Shown one piece after another: positions 14,192-24,535 of a DNA stretch of 40,534 bases (the stretch's first letter is position 1; each line of letters opens with the position of its first letter). The notes beneath the pieces are model-generated. The model saw only the letters and a list, made by a program, of their open reading frames with translations. It was not told the origin of the DNA and did not search any database. The stretch lies in assembly GCA_015852425.1 (NCBI GenBank), contig JAAAIG010000294.1, positions 1 to 40,534 on the forward strand, written 5' to 3'. Origin of the DNA: Gryganskiella cystojenkinii (taxonomy: Eukaryota; Mortierellomycota; Mortierellomycetes; Mortierellales; Mortierellaceae). The position numbers were made by a program, and so were the translations under genes.

Positions 14192-17100
14192 TTACTGCTG
14201 GACCTTGGAAAAGTAAGGCGTCATAAACTCAAAGAACGCAAACTGGCTGGGCTCCGTTCCGTATCTGTAGACGAATCTCGAGGCCAGGTACGATCCAAAG
14301 ATGGCGCGAACATAGTTCTCGGGAACACGCTTCATCAAGGTCTCCAATCCAACCTGCTTCAACAACATGTTGGGGAAAGCCTCCTCCAAAACAACCTTTC
14401 TCAGGGGAACGTTGTCCCAGAGAGAGGTGTGCTGCAAGTTCTCGTTCAACTTCACAATCGCCAAGGACAAATCATCCGACAAGATCGAACGAGGGGTCTT
14501 GGTACGCTGGTGCTCGCGCCAGAGAGCCTCAAACTCCAAGTGCGCGTTACGCTCAATGATCTGCTGGACTTCCTTGACGTACTCCTGGTAAAAGGCAGGG
14601 ATGTGATCGGCAGTGACCTGCATGTGCTCAGCAAACTCCTCGTCGTTGAACGACAACGCAGCCAAAACCTCGAGCGAAGACGAAGTGACACCGCCCTTGT
14701 TGGCCGAGGCATCCTTGAAGACGACAGCACCAGCGCGCTCGAGACGGAGACGAGCCTCCTGAGTAAAGAACAAGTTGGCTCCCTCGACAATGTACTTGAA
14801 GCGGGGGTGGTTCTCGTTGTCGAGAAGACGAGAAACGTTCTGGAGATCAACAGACTCGGGACGACCACCGCAAGGGACAAAGACCTCGCAATCAACCATC
14901 GAGTTCAAGTGGAAGTTGTTACGGAACGAGAGACCGTCATCAATAACCTCACCCGAGGGCAACTTAACATTAACCTCATCCACCAAGACACGGAAACCCT
15001 TGGGCGACAGCTTGGACACGTCAAAGTTCGAGATCATCAAACGAGATTCGGCCAGGCGTTGAAGTTCACTGCGGTCGATACCCTCGGCATCATACAAAAC
15101 TCCGGAACCATCGACGATACCGCAGGTCTTGTCCTTTGAGATCAAGATCTCATTCGATCCCAAATCACCGTCGGGACCTCCGGTCTGCAACTTGTGGCAG
15201 TTCTCCTCCTTGAGTCCCAACTTGCGGTAGATACCGAGAACGTACTGGTGAACTGAGCGGGTGGTCATACCATAGAGATCGTGAGGGATACCACCGAGAG
15301 CCTGGGACTTTCCGGTCGTGAAGGCCTTCCAGAAGGACGCACCACGCTCACGAGCATGAGCCGAGGCCCAGTCCATGTAGTCGGCAGTACCCTCATCAGG
15401 CCCAAAGAACAAGATCTCGGGCTTCTTGTACAAATCGACAATGCGTTCCTTGATGCCGGGGGTCTCGCCCAAGATCAGGAGATCGAGAACAGCATCGACG
15501 TATTTCTCAAAAGCAACCAAGGCCTTGTCCTGCTGGTTAACATCCAAAAGAATGGTACCCTTGGAACCACCTTCGGGAATATCCTTGTTCTTGCGCTGCT
15601 GGGTGTTGGCGAGAGCATAGTTCTCATCAAAGAGCGATCGCAAGTTGATCGAGTATGCTTCACGGTTACGGGAGCGGATGATACGAATACCACCACGAGC
15701 GACATCACGGAAACGCAAGTGGAAACCACGGAACTCGGATCCAATAACCAAGAACATGCCGAAGAGCTTGGTGGGGTACTCGATCTCGGGCAAGAAAGCG
15801 GGGTCCATACGGAAAGAGAGAGCAACCTTGGTGGGCTGGTAAAAGTTAGTCTTCAAGACGTGCTTATTGAAGATCAAGAAGGACTCAAAGACCATGAGCT
15901 CGTGCGAGTTGGTGGTGGTGCGCTTGATCTTGTCGTAGAGCTCCTCGTCAGTCAGGACCTTGTCGGTGCGGAGACGCTGGTACGAGAGAGTGGGCTTGAG
16001 CGAGTTGATCGAGGGGTTGACATAGTGGATCATGGCAAAGTTGATGTACAACAACTTGACGAGTTCGGGATAAGTCTTGATGATCTCGAGAATGTAATCA
16101 CGAGTGAAGGTATCAGTACGGAGACGCTTCTTCATCTTGGAGAGAACATCCTGGTGAGTCGAGTTGGTGGTATCGAGAATGTTGACCAAGGAAGAGTACT
16201 CGGATCCGAGACGGTTCAAGAAGTGCTGGGCAAAAATCCAACCGACATAACCATAGATCGACTCCTGGACCGACAGCTGGTTGGTCTGGAAGAAGCTCTG
16301 GAGAGGAGTGGTGGGCAAGCAGTAAATCAACGAGGCCTCCTTGATGATCTGGTGGATCGAGTGCTCAATTGGGGGGGCAGTCGACTTGGGGATCTGGTTC
16401 AAGTACAACGAGACGATAGTAACGCCGTTCGAGAATTGCTCGACGTACTTGCGGGTCGAGTACAAGTCGTAGTAATGGTACAAATCCGAGATGGCAGAGA
16501 AAAAGGATTGGGTGGTTTGCTGCTTGTAGGCAATAACGAGGCGGCGCTCGCGGGAACCCTCGACCTCAAACATCTCAATGACGGGTCCTGTGCGGCTCAA
16601 GGCAGTCTTCATGATATCGGCATAGATCTCGAGAGTGTTCTCGGTGGCCTTCTCGAGGAAGGACTTGTCCGCGGTTTGACGGATATCGTTTTCCTGCTCC
16701 TTGGTGGGCTTAGGGTTCTCGAACTGGCACTGACGAACAAAGTAGGTACGGAGCTGGGTCGAGGAAGAGGAAGAGACAGTTCCCTTGGAGCGGTAGGACT
16801 CGAGACGGTAAGCACGCTCAGTGTTGCTGACATCCAAGTACTTGGCATCGATGCGCTTCTCGTGCTGGGGTCCGTGCAACTGAGAGACACCGGGACGGGA
16901 GGTATGGATATAGACCGCACCCTCATCTGTCTCACGCTCGAGGTTGATGTCGAGGCCGTTGTCGTTCTTGGTGTAGGCAAAAATCTTGGCACCGTAGAGG
17001 GCCATAATGTGGTTGGCGATGGACTCGACGGACTCGGAGGCAAAGTACATGTCATCAATGCCGAGATTTCTGTAGATCACGGAATTAAAAGGATCGGATA

Positions 17101-17354
17101 ATTGTAAATATGCGAACCACAGGAAAAAGAATTGTTTCAGGAACCAAAACGCTGCGCATAATAGCTTGATCGGCATGATCAATCAATTCTTACCCGTAGA
17201 ACCAAGAGACCTCGTTCTGGGCCAAGGCGGCGGGGATGAAAGCCTTCTCGCTCAAGTACTCAGTGACCTTAAGCATCTGCTCCTCCTTGCCGTGGAAGGC
17301 GTTCTCGAGGTAGCCCGAAACATCCTTGAGGGTGTGAAGTTCTTGCGACAACAT
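14192..17354 (-). CDS. GDH2: NAD-specific glutamate dehydrogenase
   Basis: Oxidatively deaminates L-glutamate to 2-oxoglutarate and ammonium with NAD+ (EC 1.4.1.2), feeding amino-acid carbon into the TCA cycle. Two exons, 17354-17194 and 17069-14192, give 1012 residues, close to the usual fungal length of a little over 1000. Exon 1 encodes MLSQELHTLKDVSGYLE... to SWFYG; the join gives WFYGNLGIDDMYF, a family hallmark. Further motifs: GFHLRFRDVARGGIRI, GGSKGTILLD with the expected active-site lysine near residue 557, GPDEGTADYMDWAS, GGPDGDLGSNEI near 682, and DASANKGGVTSSSLEVLAAL near 839. The ORF can be read back through the intron to an in-frame ATG near 17182, but that extension is hydrophobic intron sequence and lacks the family N-terminus. 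Strong codon bias suggests high expression. Confidence 0.97.
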
Positions 17355-17567
17355 ATTTGAATGTTATATATGAAAAATGCTATGAACTGAAGAATAAGAA
17401 ATGAGAAGAGAGATGCAAGGCGGAAGAGAAGAAGGATTTGTGCGCGGGAGAGGAGAGAGAGATGGAGATGGAGGGGGAGGAGAGGAAGGATGAGGTGAAA
17501 ATGCAAGAGTTGGGTGTATGAGAGACGAGAGAAAAACAAGAGAAGTCGGATCGGGGAAGCCAAGGGC

Positions 17568-17574
17568 TTATAAA
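17568..17574 (-). promoter_or_regulatory. TATA-like element of the glutamate dehydrogenase gene
   Basis: Minus strand reads TTTATAAG about 215 bases before the ATG at 17354. Between it and the ATG lies a C/T-rich tract (about 17400-17500), typical of highly expressed fungal leaders. Confidence 0.45.
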
Positions 17575-17712
17575 GGGCAACAAAAAAAAAGGTACAAAAA
17601 GAAAGAAGTGTGGGGTGACGACGAAGTTTGACAGAGTGATTAAATAAAAAGATGGTTTTGCATTCATTCTTTTCTTGTTATTCTTTCGTATTCCATTGAA
17701 TATTCGTTAAGG

Positions 17713-17740
17713 CCTCAGCTCGTCCTCAGCTCATCCTCAG
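17713..17740. repeat. Short tandem repeat upstream of glutamate dehydrogenase
   Basis: CCTCAGCTCGT, CCTCAGCTCAT and CCTCAG follow directly: about 2.5 copies of an 11-base unit. It could be a clustered factor site or simple slippage; nothing in the sequence decides which. Confidence 0.6.
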
Positions 17741-19268
17741 AAAAGTAAAGAGTCATCGAATCCTCCCACGAAACTCGAAAAGGAAACCGCTTTTTTTTAT
17801 TTTTAGTTTCATTGTGTTGGTCAATTCAAAACAATTCAAACAAATCCACCACACCAATCGCAATGGTGCGCCGTGCGACTTTTTTTTTTTTTCTTCTCGT
17901 TCGTTCTCAACAGAAATAAAGCCCTTTCTTGCTTGCAAAAAAAAGGACCTCGGAAGAATTGTGTGCCTGTGGACACTTTCTCACTCTTTATTTTCAACGC
18001 GGTCCAGTTCTTCCCTTTGGTTACAGCATTCCCTCAACAGCAATGTTATTCTAACGGTCCCTTCTTGCTACTGCCTTTTTCTCCGGATTCCCAACAAAAA
18101 AAAAAATCGAAATAGAAGTGCTGTACTCGTTGGAACTTGATCTGAATTGTGGATGCCTTCAAGACTCGACCGAGCTTTCTTTGTTTGCTTGGATGGGGAA
18201 GAAGGAAGGGGCGAAAAAAGAAAAGAAAAAAATTCAATCTCCACAATTGGCCAAATCGCCAGATGGTCTATGGGGACAACCACACTGGGCGAGAACGAAA
18301 AAAAAAAGAGCAAGAGGGAGGCGAGACGAACGATCCAAAAAAACTCAACTCAACTCAGCTCAACTCGACTCCCCTTTCAACTTATTTTGCTTTTGCTCCT
18401 TGAGAGTTTTAATTGTTTGCTTCAATGTTGTTTCCCCACACTTTTTCTCTTTCTTCTTTTGATGGGTCGAAAGATGAACTGACAACAAACGACGGCATCA
18501 TGTCATTTTGTATTTCTCGCGCATGCTTGTTACGTAGACTCTCTGAAGTACCATTACTGCCAAACCACAGGAAAAAAACAATATGAGTAACCCCAACTCT
18601 GGACCACCTCTGCTGCTGGGGAAACCTGAAGGACGCGAAGGAGGAGTCTCAAAGTTCAAGTTGCCCGTTTGTCGTTCCCAAAAAAAAAGATGAAGGTCGA
18701 GAAGAGTGAGTCTGGGGTTTTGGTTCGTGAGAGGAGGAGGGAGTTTGAAATTTGAAAATTCTTAGAGGCCATTTGTGTTGACTGGTGAAATAATGTCGTC
18801 TTTTGACTCTTGTTGATCCTATTCAATTGTATTCTAAAAAATGAAAAGGACCCTCAAAGTTGCTCGTCACCTCATTCATGGATCCCTTTTTGAGAAGTGC
18901 CGAGCTGCCCGCCTTAGAAAGAAACACGTTCTAAGGTTGAATTGTTAAAAATACTAGTCATGTACATAGCCAGGTCTTGATACTCGATCCAAGGACAAGA
19001 AAGGCGCCATCCTGGCTAGTTCTTGACTCAGCTGAAAAGTGTGGGGTAAAAAACGCGTTTCCTACCCGAAGGCCTGAGAAAGTAGGTAAAAAAGCGCACA
19101 GCATCGCTGAAATGAACAAAAAAAAAATAATCCATGAGGTGTCATTACTGCGCTTTGATCATTATATTTTTTTTTTGAATTCTTCATCATCGGACATTAC
19201 CACAAAGGACCAGTATCAATCATCTGGAGCAACGGACAAAAGATCAAGGACAACTTCATAGGAACACA
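17741..19268. other. Long intergenic stretch, no supported gene
   Basis: Divergent spacer between glutamate dehydrogenase (minus) and the cobalamin adenosyltransferase (plus). Holds many A/T homopolymers, a CTCAA-type pentanucleotide repeat (about 18343-18372) and an 8-bp inverted repeat with a 9-base loop (18912-18936). An isolated 36-codon frame from ATG 18583 to 18693 (starts MSNPNSGPPLLLGKPEG) is the only reading that is not plainly low complexity; I cannot support it as a gene. Confidence 0.5.
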
Positions 19269-20802
19269 ATGTCTACTGAGCAGTATAAACATCCTCCTCA
19301 TGCCTGTTGAGTACATTGATATGCATCGAAAAGACATGCAACGCTTACGAGACATTTCTACTTGCAACCTTTTTCTCCTCTCCTGGGGCGTAGGCCCAAG
19401 AAATCTCAACTCTACACTCGCACAGGCGACAAGGGTGAATCCTCGCTCTACAACGGCGAACGTCGAGTCAAGACTGATCGGATCTTTGAAGCCCTTGGCG
19501 CCGTAGACGAGCTCAACTCCAGCATTGGGTGAGAGAGATCAAATGCATTCGATCTTGGATACTCGGATACTCCACGTCATCCTGGTCACCATTTGATACC
19601 TGGATGCTTCCGACAAAAACGAACAGGGTGAGGCTGACCCTTGTTTTGATCTTTTTGACGTTGTAAATCTGGCATAATAGAATTGCACATCATTACTGCA
19701 AGAAATCGAATAACAGACTGGACGAGCAGTTGATCGAGGTAAGTGTCGAAAAAACAAGCATAAATGGCGACTAGAAAGCAGTCCAGATCTGAAGCAATGA
19801 TCATATTTGTTGGCGAAAGAGAAATCTCAAAGATGGTCGAATGAACTCTCGGAATATGTATCGAGATGTATTACAATAGTCAGTAACCAAAGTATCCATA
19901 TTCTGCACAATAGATTCAATGCAACCTGCAGGATATCGGCTCCAACATTGCGACACCCAGAAACGATGCTTCTGAGAGCCAACTTCGTAGGTTCTTGTTT
20001 TGCGAGATCACTGCGCAGGATTAAAGAGTGGCACGTGAGGGTAATTATGCGTTTCGCGAAGGTGTCTGATCTCTACCAGTTTTGAATCATGCACGCTACA
20101 ATCCTTGTTAGGCAACACTGCTTTCGACGAAGGACACGTACAGAAGCTCGAGGGATGGATCGATACGTTGGATTCTGTAAGAGTTAACAAGCATGTTGGC
20201 GACACGTTTCGTGAATGGGATCAGGACAAGGGTGGTGTCCAATCGACTGATATGTGAGGGACTACCTTCCGTTTATAATTTAACTGTAGCAACTCCCTCC
20301 TCTTCGGAATTTCATCTTGCCGTCCGGTGGCGAGTCCAGTATTTTCTTACATCAAGCCAGATCTGTAAGTCACTCGGTTGCCCTAGCCAATCCACACGTA
20401 CTACACAATCCGTTAACCTTCGGAATACATGTTAAAGCAAGCTAACGACGTGAAAATATGTTTTCGGGAAAAAAAATTCGATAGATCTGTCGTCGCGCCG
20501 AGCGCACCACGATCCCTGTGGTCGAAGTCAACGATGCGGATGAATCTGTTCTCAAATATTTAAACCGGTAAAGTTTTGTTTTGTTTTTTGACAAACAAAG
20601 AAATACTCGCCGAGTTATCACACTTCAAATTATCACATATAGATGCTCAACACCTTACTGATACCTCTTCTCGTCATATAGGTTAAGCGATTACTTGTTT
20701 GCCGCTGCCCGTTTCGCGGCCAAGCACGATGGTTTGGAAGAAAACTTGTACAAGAAGGCCAAGAGTGGTCGTGAAGCTTCTATCCAGACGCGCAGCCTGT
20801 AG
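19269..20802 (+). CDS. MMAB: ATP:cob(I)alamin adenosyltransferase, PduO/MMAB type (mitochondrial)
   Basis: Transfers the adenosyl group of ATP to cob(I)alamin, making adenosylcobalamin for methylmalonyl-CoA mutase. Well-supported exons: one ending at 19528, then 19681-19738, 19914-19986, 20112-20176, 20290-20364, 20485-20567, 20682-20802. Conserved motifs: [19 protein letters not shown] (ATP-binding N-terminus), [42 protein letters not shown] and [17 protein letters not shown]. All six internal joins preserve frame. The start is unresolved: the frame is open back to 19320 with no ATG, reading an Arg-rich stretch that would suit a mitochondrial presequence. One workable model has exon 1 at 19269-19282 and exon 2 starting at 19334 (about 227 residues), but its acceptor is weak. 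An ATG near 19300 spliced to 19394 also keeps frame. The product is certain, the N-terminus is not. Confidence 0.88.
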
Positions 20803-21075
20803 AAGGATAATCTGCTTTTAAGAAGCCCAATATCCTGCATATCGTCACCAATTATCGAGAAAATAATATTTCTTTATTCTATAGTCCATGTCCCTGACTG
20901 GCAGTTGGCAATTAGCGATCCCAGGTCCATGAATGGTTATTTGGAAGAGTTGGTGAATTGGTTAAAGTGAGGTGAGAGAGTTCGCGGTTGTTGCTGAAGT
21001 GTTGTTTTTGTATTGTCGTAAAGAGAGATGTTCGTTTCCGGTCTCTCAAGATATTGATTCTCCTGCTAGGATGAT

Positions 21076-21989
21076 TTATGGGAGGACAACGTAGGTCTTG
21101 GGGGAGTAACGCTCCGAGTTGTAGACAGACTCGCCGACCTTCCAGCCCTTGACGTCCTTCATGATCTCGGCTTCACGCTCCTTGGCAGCGACCTCTCGGC
21201 GGTAGGTATCACGATCAGCCTCAGCCTGCAACATGGGGATCAAGTGGATGCGCGACCAGACCTTCTCGCGCTCGAGCTCCCTGAATTTTGTGAGAATGAT
21301 CGAAACGACAAGGTTGTTTGTTTAGTTAGTCTGTCTCTTGATAGGATCTGCTTTTTCTGACGTGTCCTGTCCTTGTATTCCAGAGATATCCTTGTGGATC
21401 TGAAAGATAAATCCGATACCATAAGATATCTGTTCCTGCAGCATTAGCGGTCGGATATAATCGTAGGCGAGCAACCCTCTTCGGTTACTCTTATGTCGTG
21501 GCAGATAAACGTCTGTTTCTGGAGCAAGTATAATGGCGATCGTATTCATGTCCCTTGATAGCTGTCACAAAATCCTGCGGTGAGTGAGGGGTTGCTCCTG
21601 ATCTACGCCTTCATTCCTCTAATAAATATCCATGAAACTGATTACACAATCCGGAGACATGAGGAAACGCGCAACTGAATCCAAGAAGAGACTCTTTCTT
21701 ATCCCCGGCAGGAAGAAAGAGAGTAAAAAAATTATATTTTCTGTCCAGAAGGAATCCACTGTTTTTCGATGGTGATGGCTTCCTTGTCCAGCTTGTCTCT
21801 AACAAAAGAAGTATCGTACCTGCGCTCAAGGTTGCCCTGACCAGTTCTGATGAGACCAAGGGTGCACATGAGGGTGATGCCGGAGAAAAGGACGAGACCT
21901 GAGGGTCCGACCTTGGGGATATAACGCTTGTATCTGATTTCGGGGAAACCACCGGGACGGGGCAACTCCTGCGTTCCTTGTGCGGACAT
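21076..21989 (-). CDS. NDUFA13: NADH:ubiquinone oxidoreductase subunit NDUFA13 (GRIM-19)
   Basis: Accessory subunit of respiratory complex I in the mitochondrial inner membrane. Two exons on the minus strand, 21989-21820 and 21280-21076, encode 124 residues, somewhat shorter than the animal protein (144). The N-terminus MSAQGTQELPRPGGFPEIRY, with the Pro-Gly-Gly and YKR motifs, matches the family. One membrane helix follows (about 31-50, LVLFSGITLMCTLGLI), then charged LEREKVWSRIHLIPMLQAEADR and the conserved MKDVKGWKVGESVYNSERY. The protein ends VVLP shortly after, so the animal C-terminal extension is missing, as is usual in fungi. The single intron (539 bases) is long for this region. Converges with the upstream plus-strand gene; the two stop codons are about 270 bases apart. 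Confidence 0.95.
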
Positions 21990-24391
21990 AGTGTTGATGA
22001 AGGTAATGAGAGGGAGGAGTGGAGAGAGAGAGGGAGAGGATTGACCAAAGGACCGACTGTTCATTTAGGATAATTTTGTCCGCGATGTGGATATTCCCTC
22101 CGACCAACGAAAAAAAAATGACGTAGTAGGAAGAATTTAGATCGCAAGTGTTACATCACGCCCACAGCGCCTTTTCGTTTAGAGTCCCGTATCTCTGACG
22201 CGCCTGGCTGCTCCGATATATATACATACAGTCCCTTAAAGTTTCTCCGACATAATCAGCATCATCGACAAACGAGAACTCGAACGACATTACCCTATTC
22301 GCCAATGACAGCTACGCCAACGGCAAGAGAGTGCTGACAAAGTCGACTATGGACGATCACGACTGGACACTCTCAAGTCCGTCCGACAACTGTGGATTCA
22401 ATCTTTATTTGTGCCCCACACTCGACATACTCCTTTCTCACTGGGGCTTATCACTTTTTCCGAGACAGCCTTAAAGGCCACGACCGATTTTCGATTCCTT
22501 GGATATAAGAAAGCGATACCAGTGCCAGGATCGATGAGTACAAGCTAGCCGTGAATCTCGCATCATCGTCGACCGCAGGTTTGACCACTTCCCCCACTGA
22601 AAAATACACTGTCCTCGCTACTGCCAAGTACTCTAGTCTGCGCCTGTGTCGTTTCGCTATCGATGACAAGATCGACATTGTGGTGTGGCTCCCAAGTCGA
22701 TCGATGCGCTTGCCTTCGATTATGTCGAGACCTCTCAAAGAGTTCTATGATGGCAGGGGAAACGTCGCTCTCGCTTCATTTGACGGAATTTGAGAGTCTT
22801 GTTATAGTCCTGATTCATTATTCATCTGGGCCTTTTGTGCCTTGATGATAAATAGAAAGAATAAAAAAAAGGCCAAACTTCATCCTTGTTCGAATCCTCC
22901 GTCCTTCCCATCCTATTCACCCTAGACCAAAACATCAATCGTCAACCGCGACCACGTGTGTACTTTTTACCTTTTGCTTTATGTAATTTAGGTCCAGTGT
23001 GTACAGCACCGGAATCGTGACTCATTCGTACATGTCCCGTCTGCAGATCGACATATCGCTATCTTAACCTTGCCAGTCGGATGCGTGTCAAGATTTTTCT
23101 TTTCAAATTGATGATATTGCCATGACTTCGTTCAAGGTTTAGATGGTCGGAAGTCCAGCCTCGATCGTTGCGAACGCCATGAGCAACAATGACTGCAACC
23201 ATAATCTTAAACGACGATCAAAGGTGGGTCGGGTACCAGTCTCCTGAAAATTGCGAGGCTCTCATCCTTTGAAAGTCTTGTTGCAAACGCACATGAAAGG
23301 GATTGGAGATGGTTTTCTTCTACATGAACATCGTACCCTTGAAGGACCTCGAGGTCTTGCCTTCGGGCGATTCGACAAAAGGACTGGGCATGAAGAAGTT
23401 GAAATGCGCAGTCCTCCAGATCGATCTCTTGACAGGATGGATGAGGCAACTTTTCAGCAGAAGGAGGAGTGGAGCTTGACTTTTATTAACACCGCGTCCA
23501 GTTCGATGGTTTTCATATCTTGCACATCCAGCATGCACTTGAATGTCAAACCACGATCTTCCCTCCTGCGAAGTTGAAGAGCCAGCGAAACAAACGCTCA
23601 AAGGGAGACAACCCCCAACAGAAGAGAGAAAGAAAAAAGATCGACAAACAGATGACTTTGAGGAAACAGATTGCGGTAGCATGAACTCAAGAGCTTGCCA
23701 AGCGTGATTCCATTTATCTATATGGACACCGACAGTATGCCATAATAAGAACTGTGTTGGAATCATCAGTGAGCATCAGCCGAGCTGGTTACCTTGCAAC
23801 CTTGGTCATCAGTCACTGCTCAGTGGCATTATCTGCGTGACCTGCTTAGGAGTGACAGAAGTACTTTTGCACCGATACGTCGGATCACTGACGAATTCAG
23901 GAGATAATGATTCCTCTCATCGGAACTGCCTACCTCTCCTTTCGGTGATCTCTAAAGTCATAACGGGCCCTCAAAAAAGGGGAGATACCCTACGTTCTGA
24001 ATCGAATCGAAAGATGGGTTGAACTCATCTCTGACGGTTCTTTGAGTTATGCTCTCCAATTTTTATGATAGATTATGACAGCAACACCTGTGTCCCGATA
24101 CAACGATACGCTCGTTCCACCCCAAGTCAGGAATGGTTCCCAGCACACCATCGACAAACAGTACGAGTACAGTATAAGAAAAGTCAACGTATGACAGCCT
24201 ATTCTGAAGACGATCGGTTAGATGCCTGTTGCAAACTTATCACAGTTAGGAATACAACATTTAGTCGCCTCTCTTTTTATTTTAGAATTTCTTATTAAAA
24301 CTTTTTTTTCATTTGCACAGGTTCGATCACGAAGCAAAGCCACAGAGTCACGAGTAGACCCTCATCCGCCGCAAATCGCGCAAATCGCGAG
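21990..24391. other. Long divergent spacer with possible decayed coding sequence
   Basis: Separates NDUFA13 (minus) from S-adenosylhomocysteine hydrolase (plus). Near 22215 is a TATATATA string that could serve NDUFA13. From about 22300 to 22790 and 23280 to 24180 the sequence has the texture of coding DNA (few homopolymers, readable segments of 40-90 codons in changing frames, for example 22551-22793 plus and 23320-23766 minus) but no full-length frame, no consistent splice pattern and no protein I recognise. A degraded gene or element is possible. I find no tRNA and no terminal repeats. Confidence 0.4.
24371..24389 (+). repeat. Tandem CAAATCGCG elements in the S-adenosylhomocysteine hydrolase promoter
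   Basis: GCAAATCGCG is followed directly by CAAATCGCG, two copies of a 9-base unit lying immediately upstream of the TATA box. Paired sites next to the core promoter often bind a transcription factor, but no factor can be named from the sequence. Confidence 0.5.
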
Positions 24392-24398
24392 TATAAAA
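24392..24398 (+). promoter_or_regulatory. TATA box of S-adenosylhomocysteine hydrolase
   Basis: TATAAAA about 145 bases before the ATG, followed by a T/C-rich leader. A good core-promoter match in the expected position for this strongly codon-biased gene. Confidence 0.6.
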
Positions 24399-24535
24399 CG
24401 AGGACGAAGAAATTTCGCTTTTTGCTTTCTCTTTTTTTTCTTTTTTTCTTTGCTCATTCCTTAACACGGATCCCAACCACAAACTTCGCAAAAAAAACAT
24501 ACCTTTATTCACACCACTCACCGCACAATACCACC

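Noticed and set aside
15281..17101. 606-codon open frame on the plus strand opposite glutamate dehydrogenase
   Set aside because: It is the mirror of strongly biased codons in the real gene; its Val/Leu/Gly/Asp-rich translation shows no domain, and it lies wholly within the conserved enzyme. Antisense frames of this kind are a known artefact for this gene family.
14192..17182. Single-exon model of glutamate dehydrogenase starting near 17182
   Set aside because: Residues before NLGIDD would be hydrophobic intron translation. A clear GT-AG intron joins the true N-terminus (SWFYG) in frame.
18583..18693. 36-codon frame beginning MSNPNSGPP
   Set aside because: Too short, ends in a poly-A-derived Lys run, and no downstream exon continues it; mentioned only in the spacer description.
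22880..22910. tRNA B-box-like GTTCGAATCC
   Set aside because: The flanking bases do not form a T-stem, and no A box or acceptor stem can be paired at the right distance.
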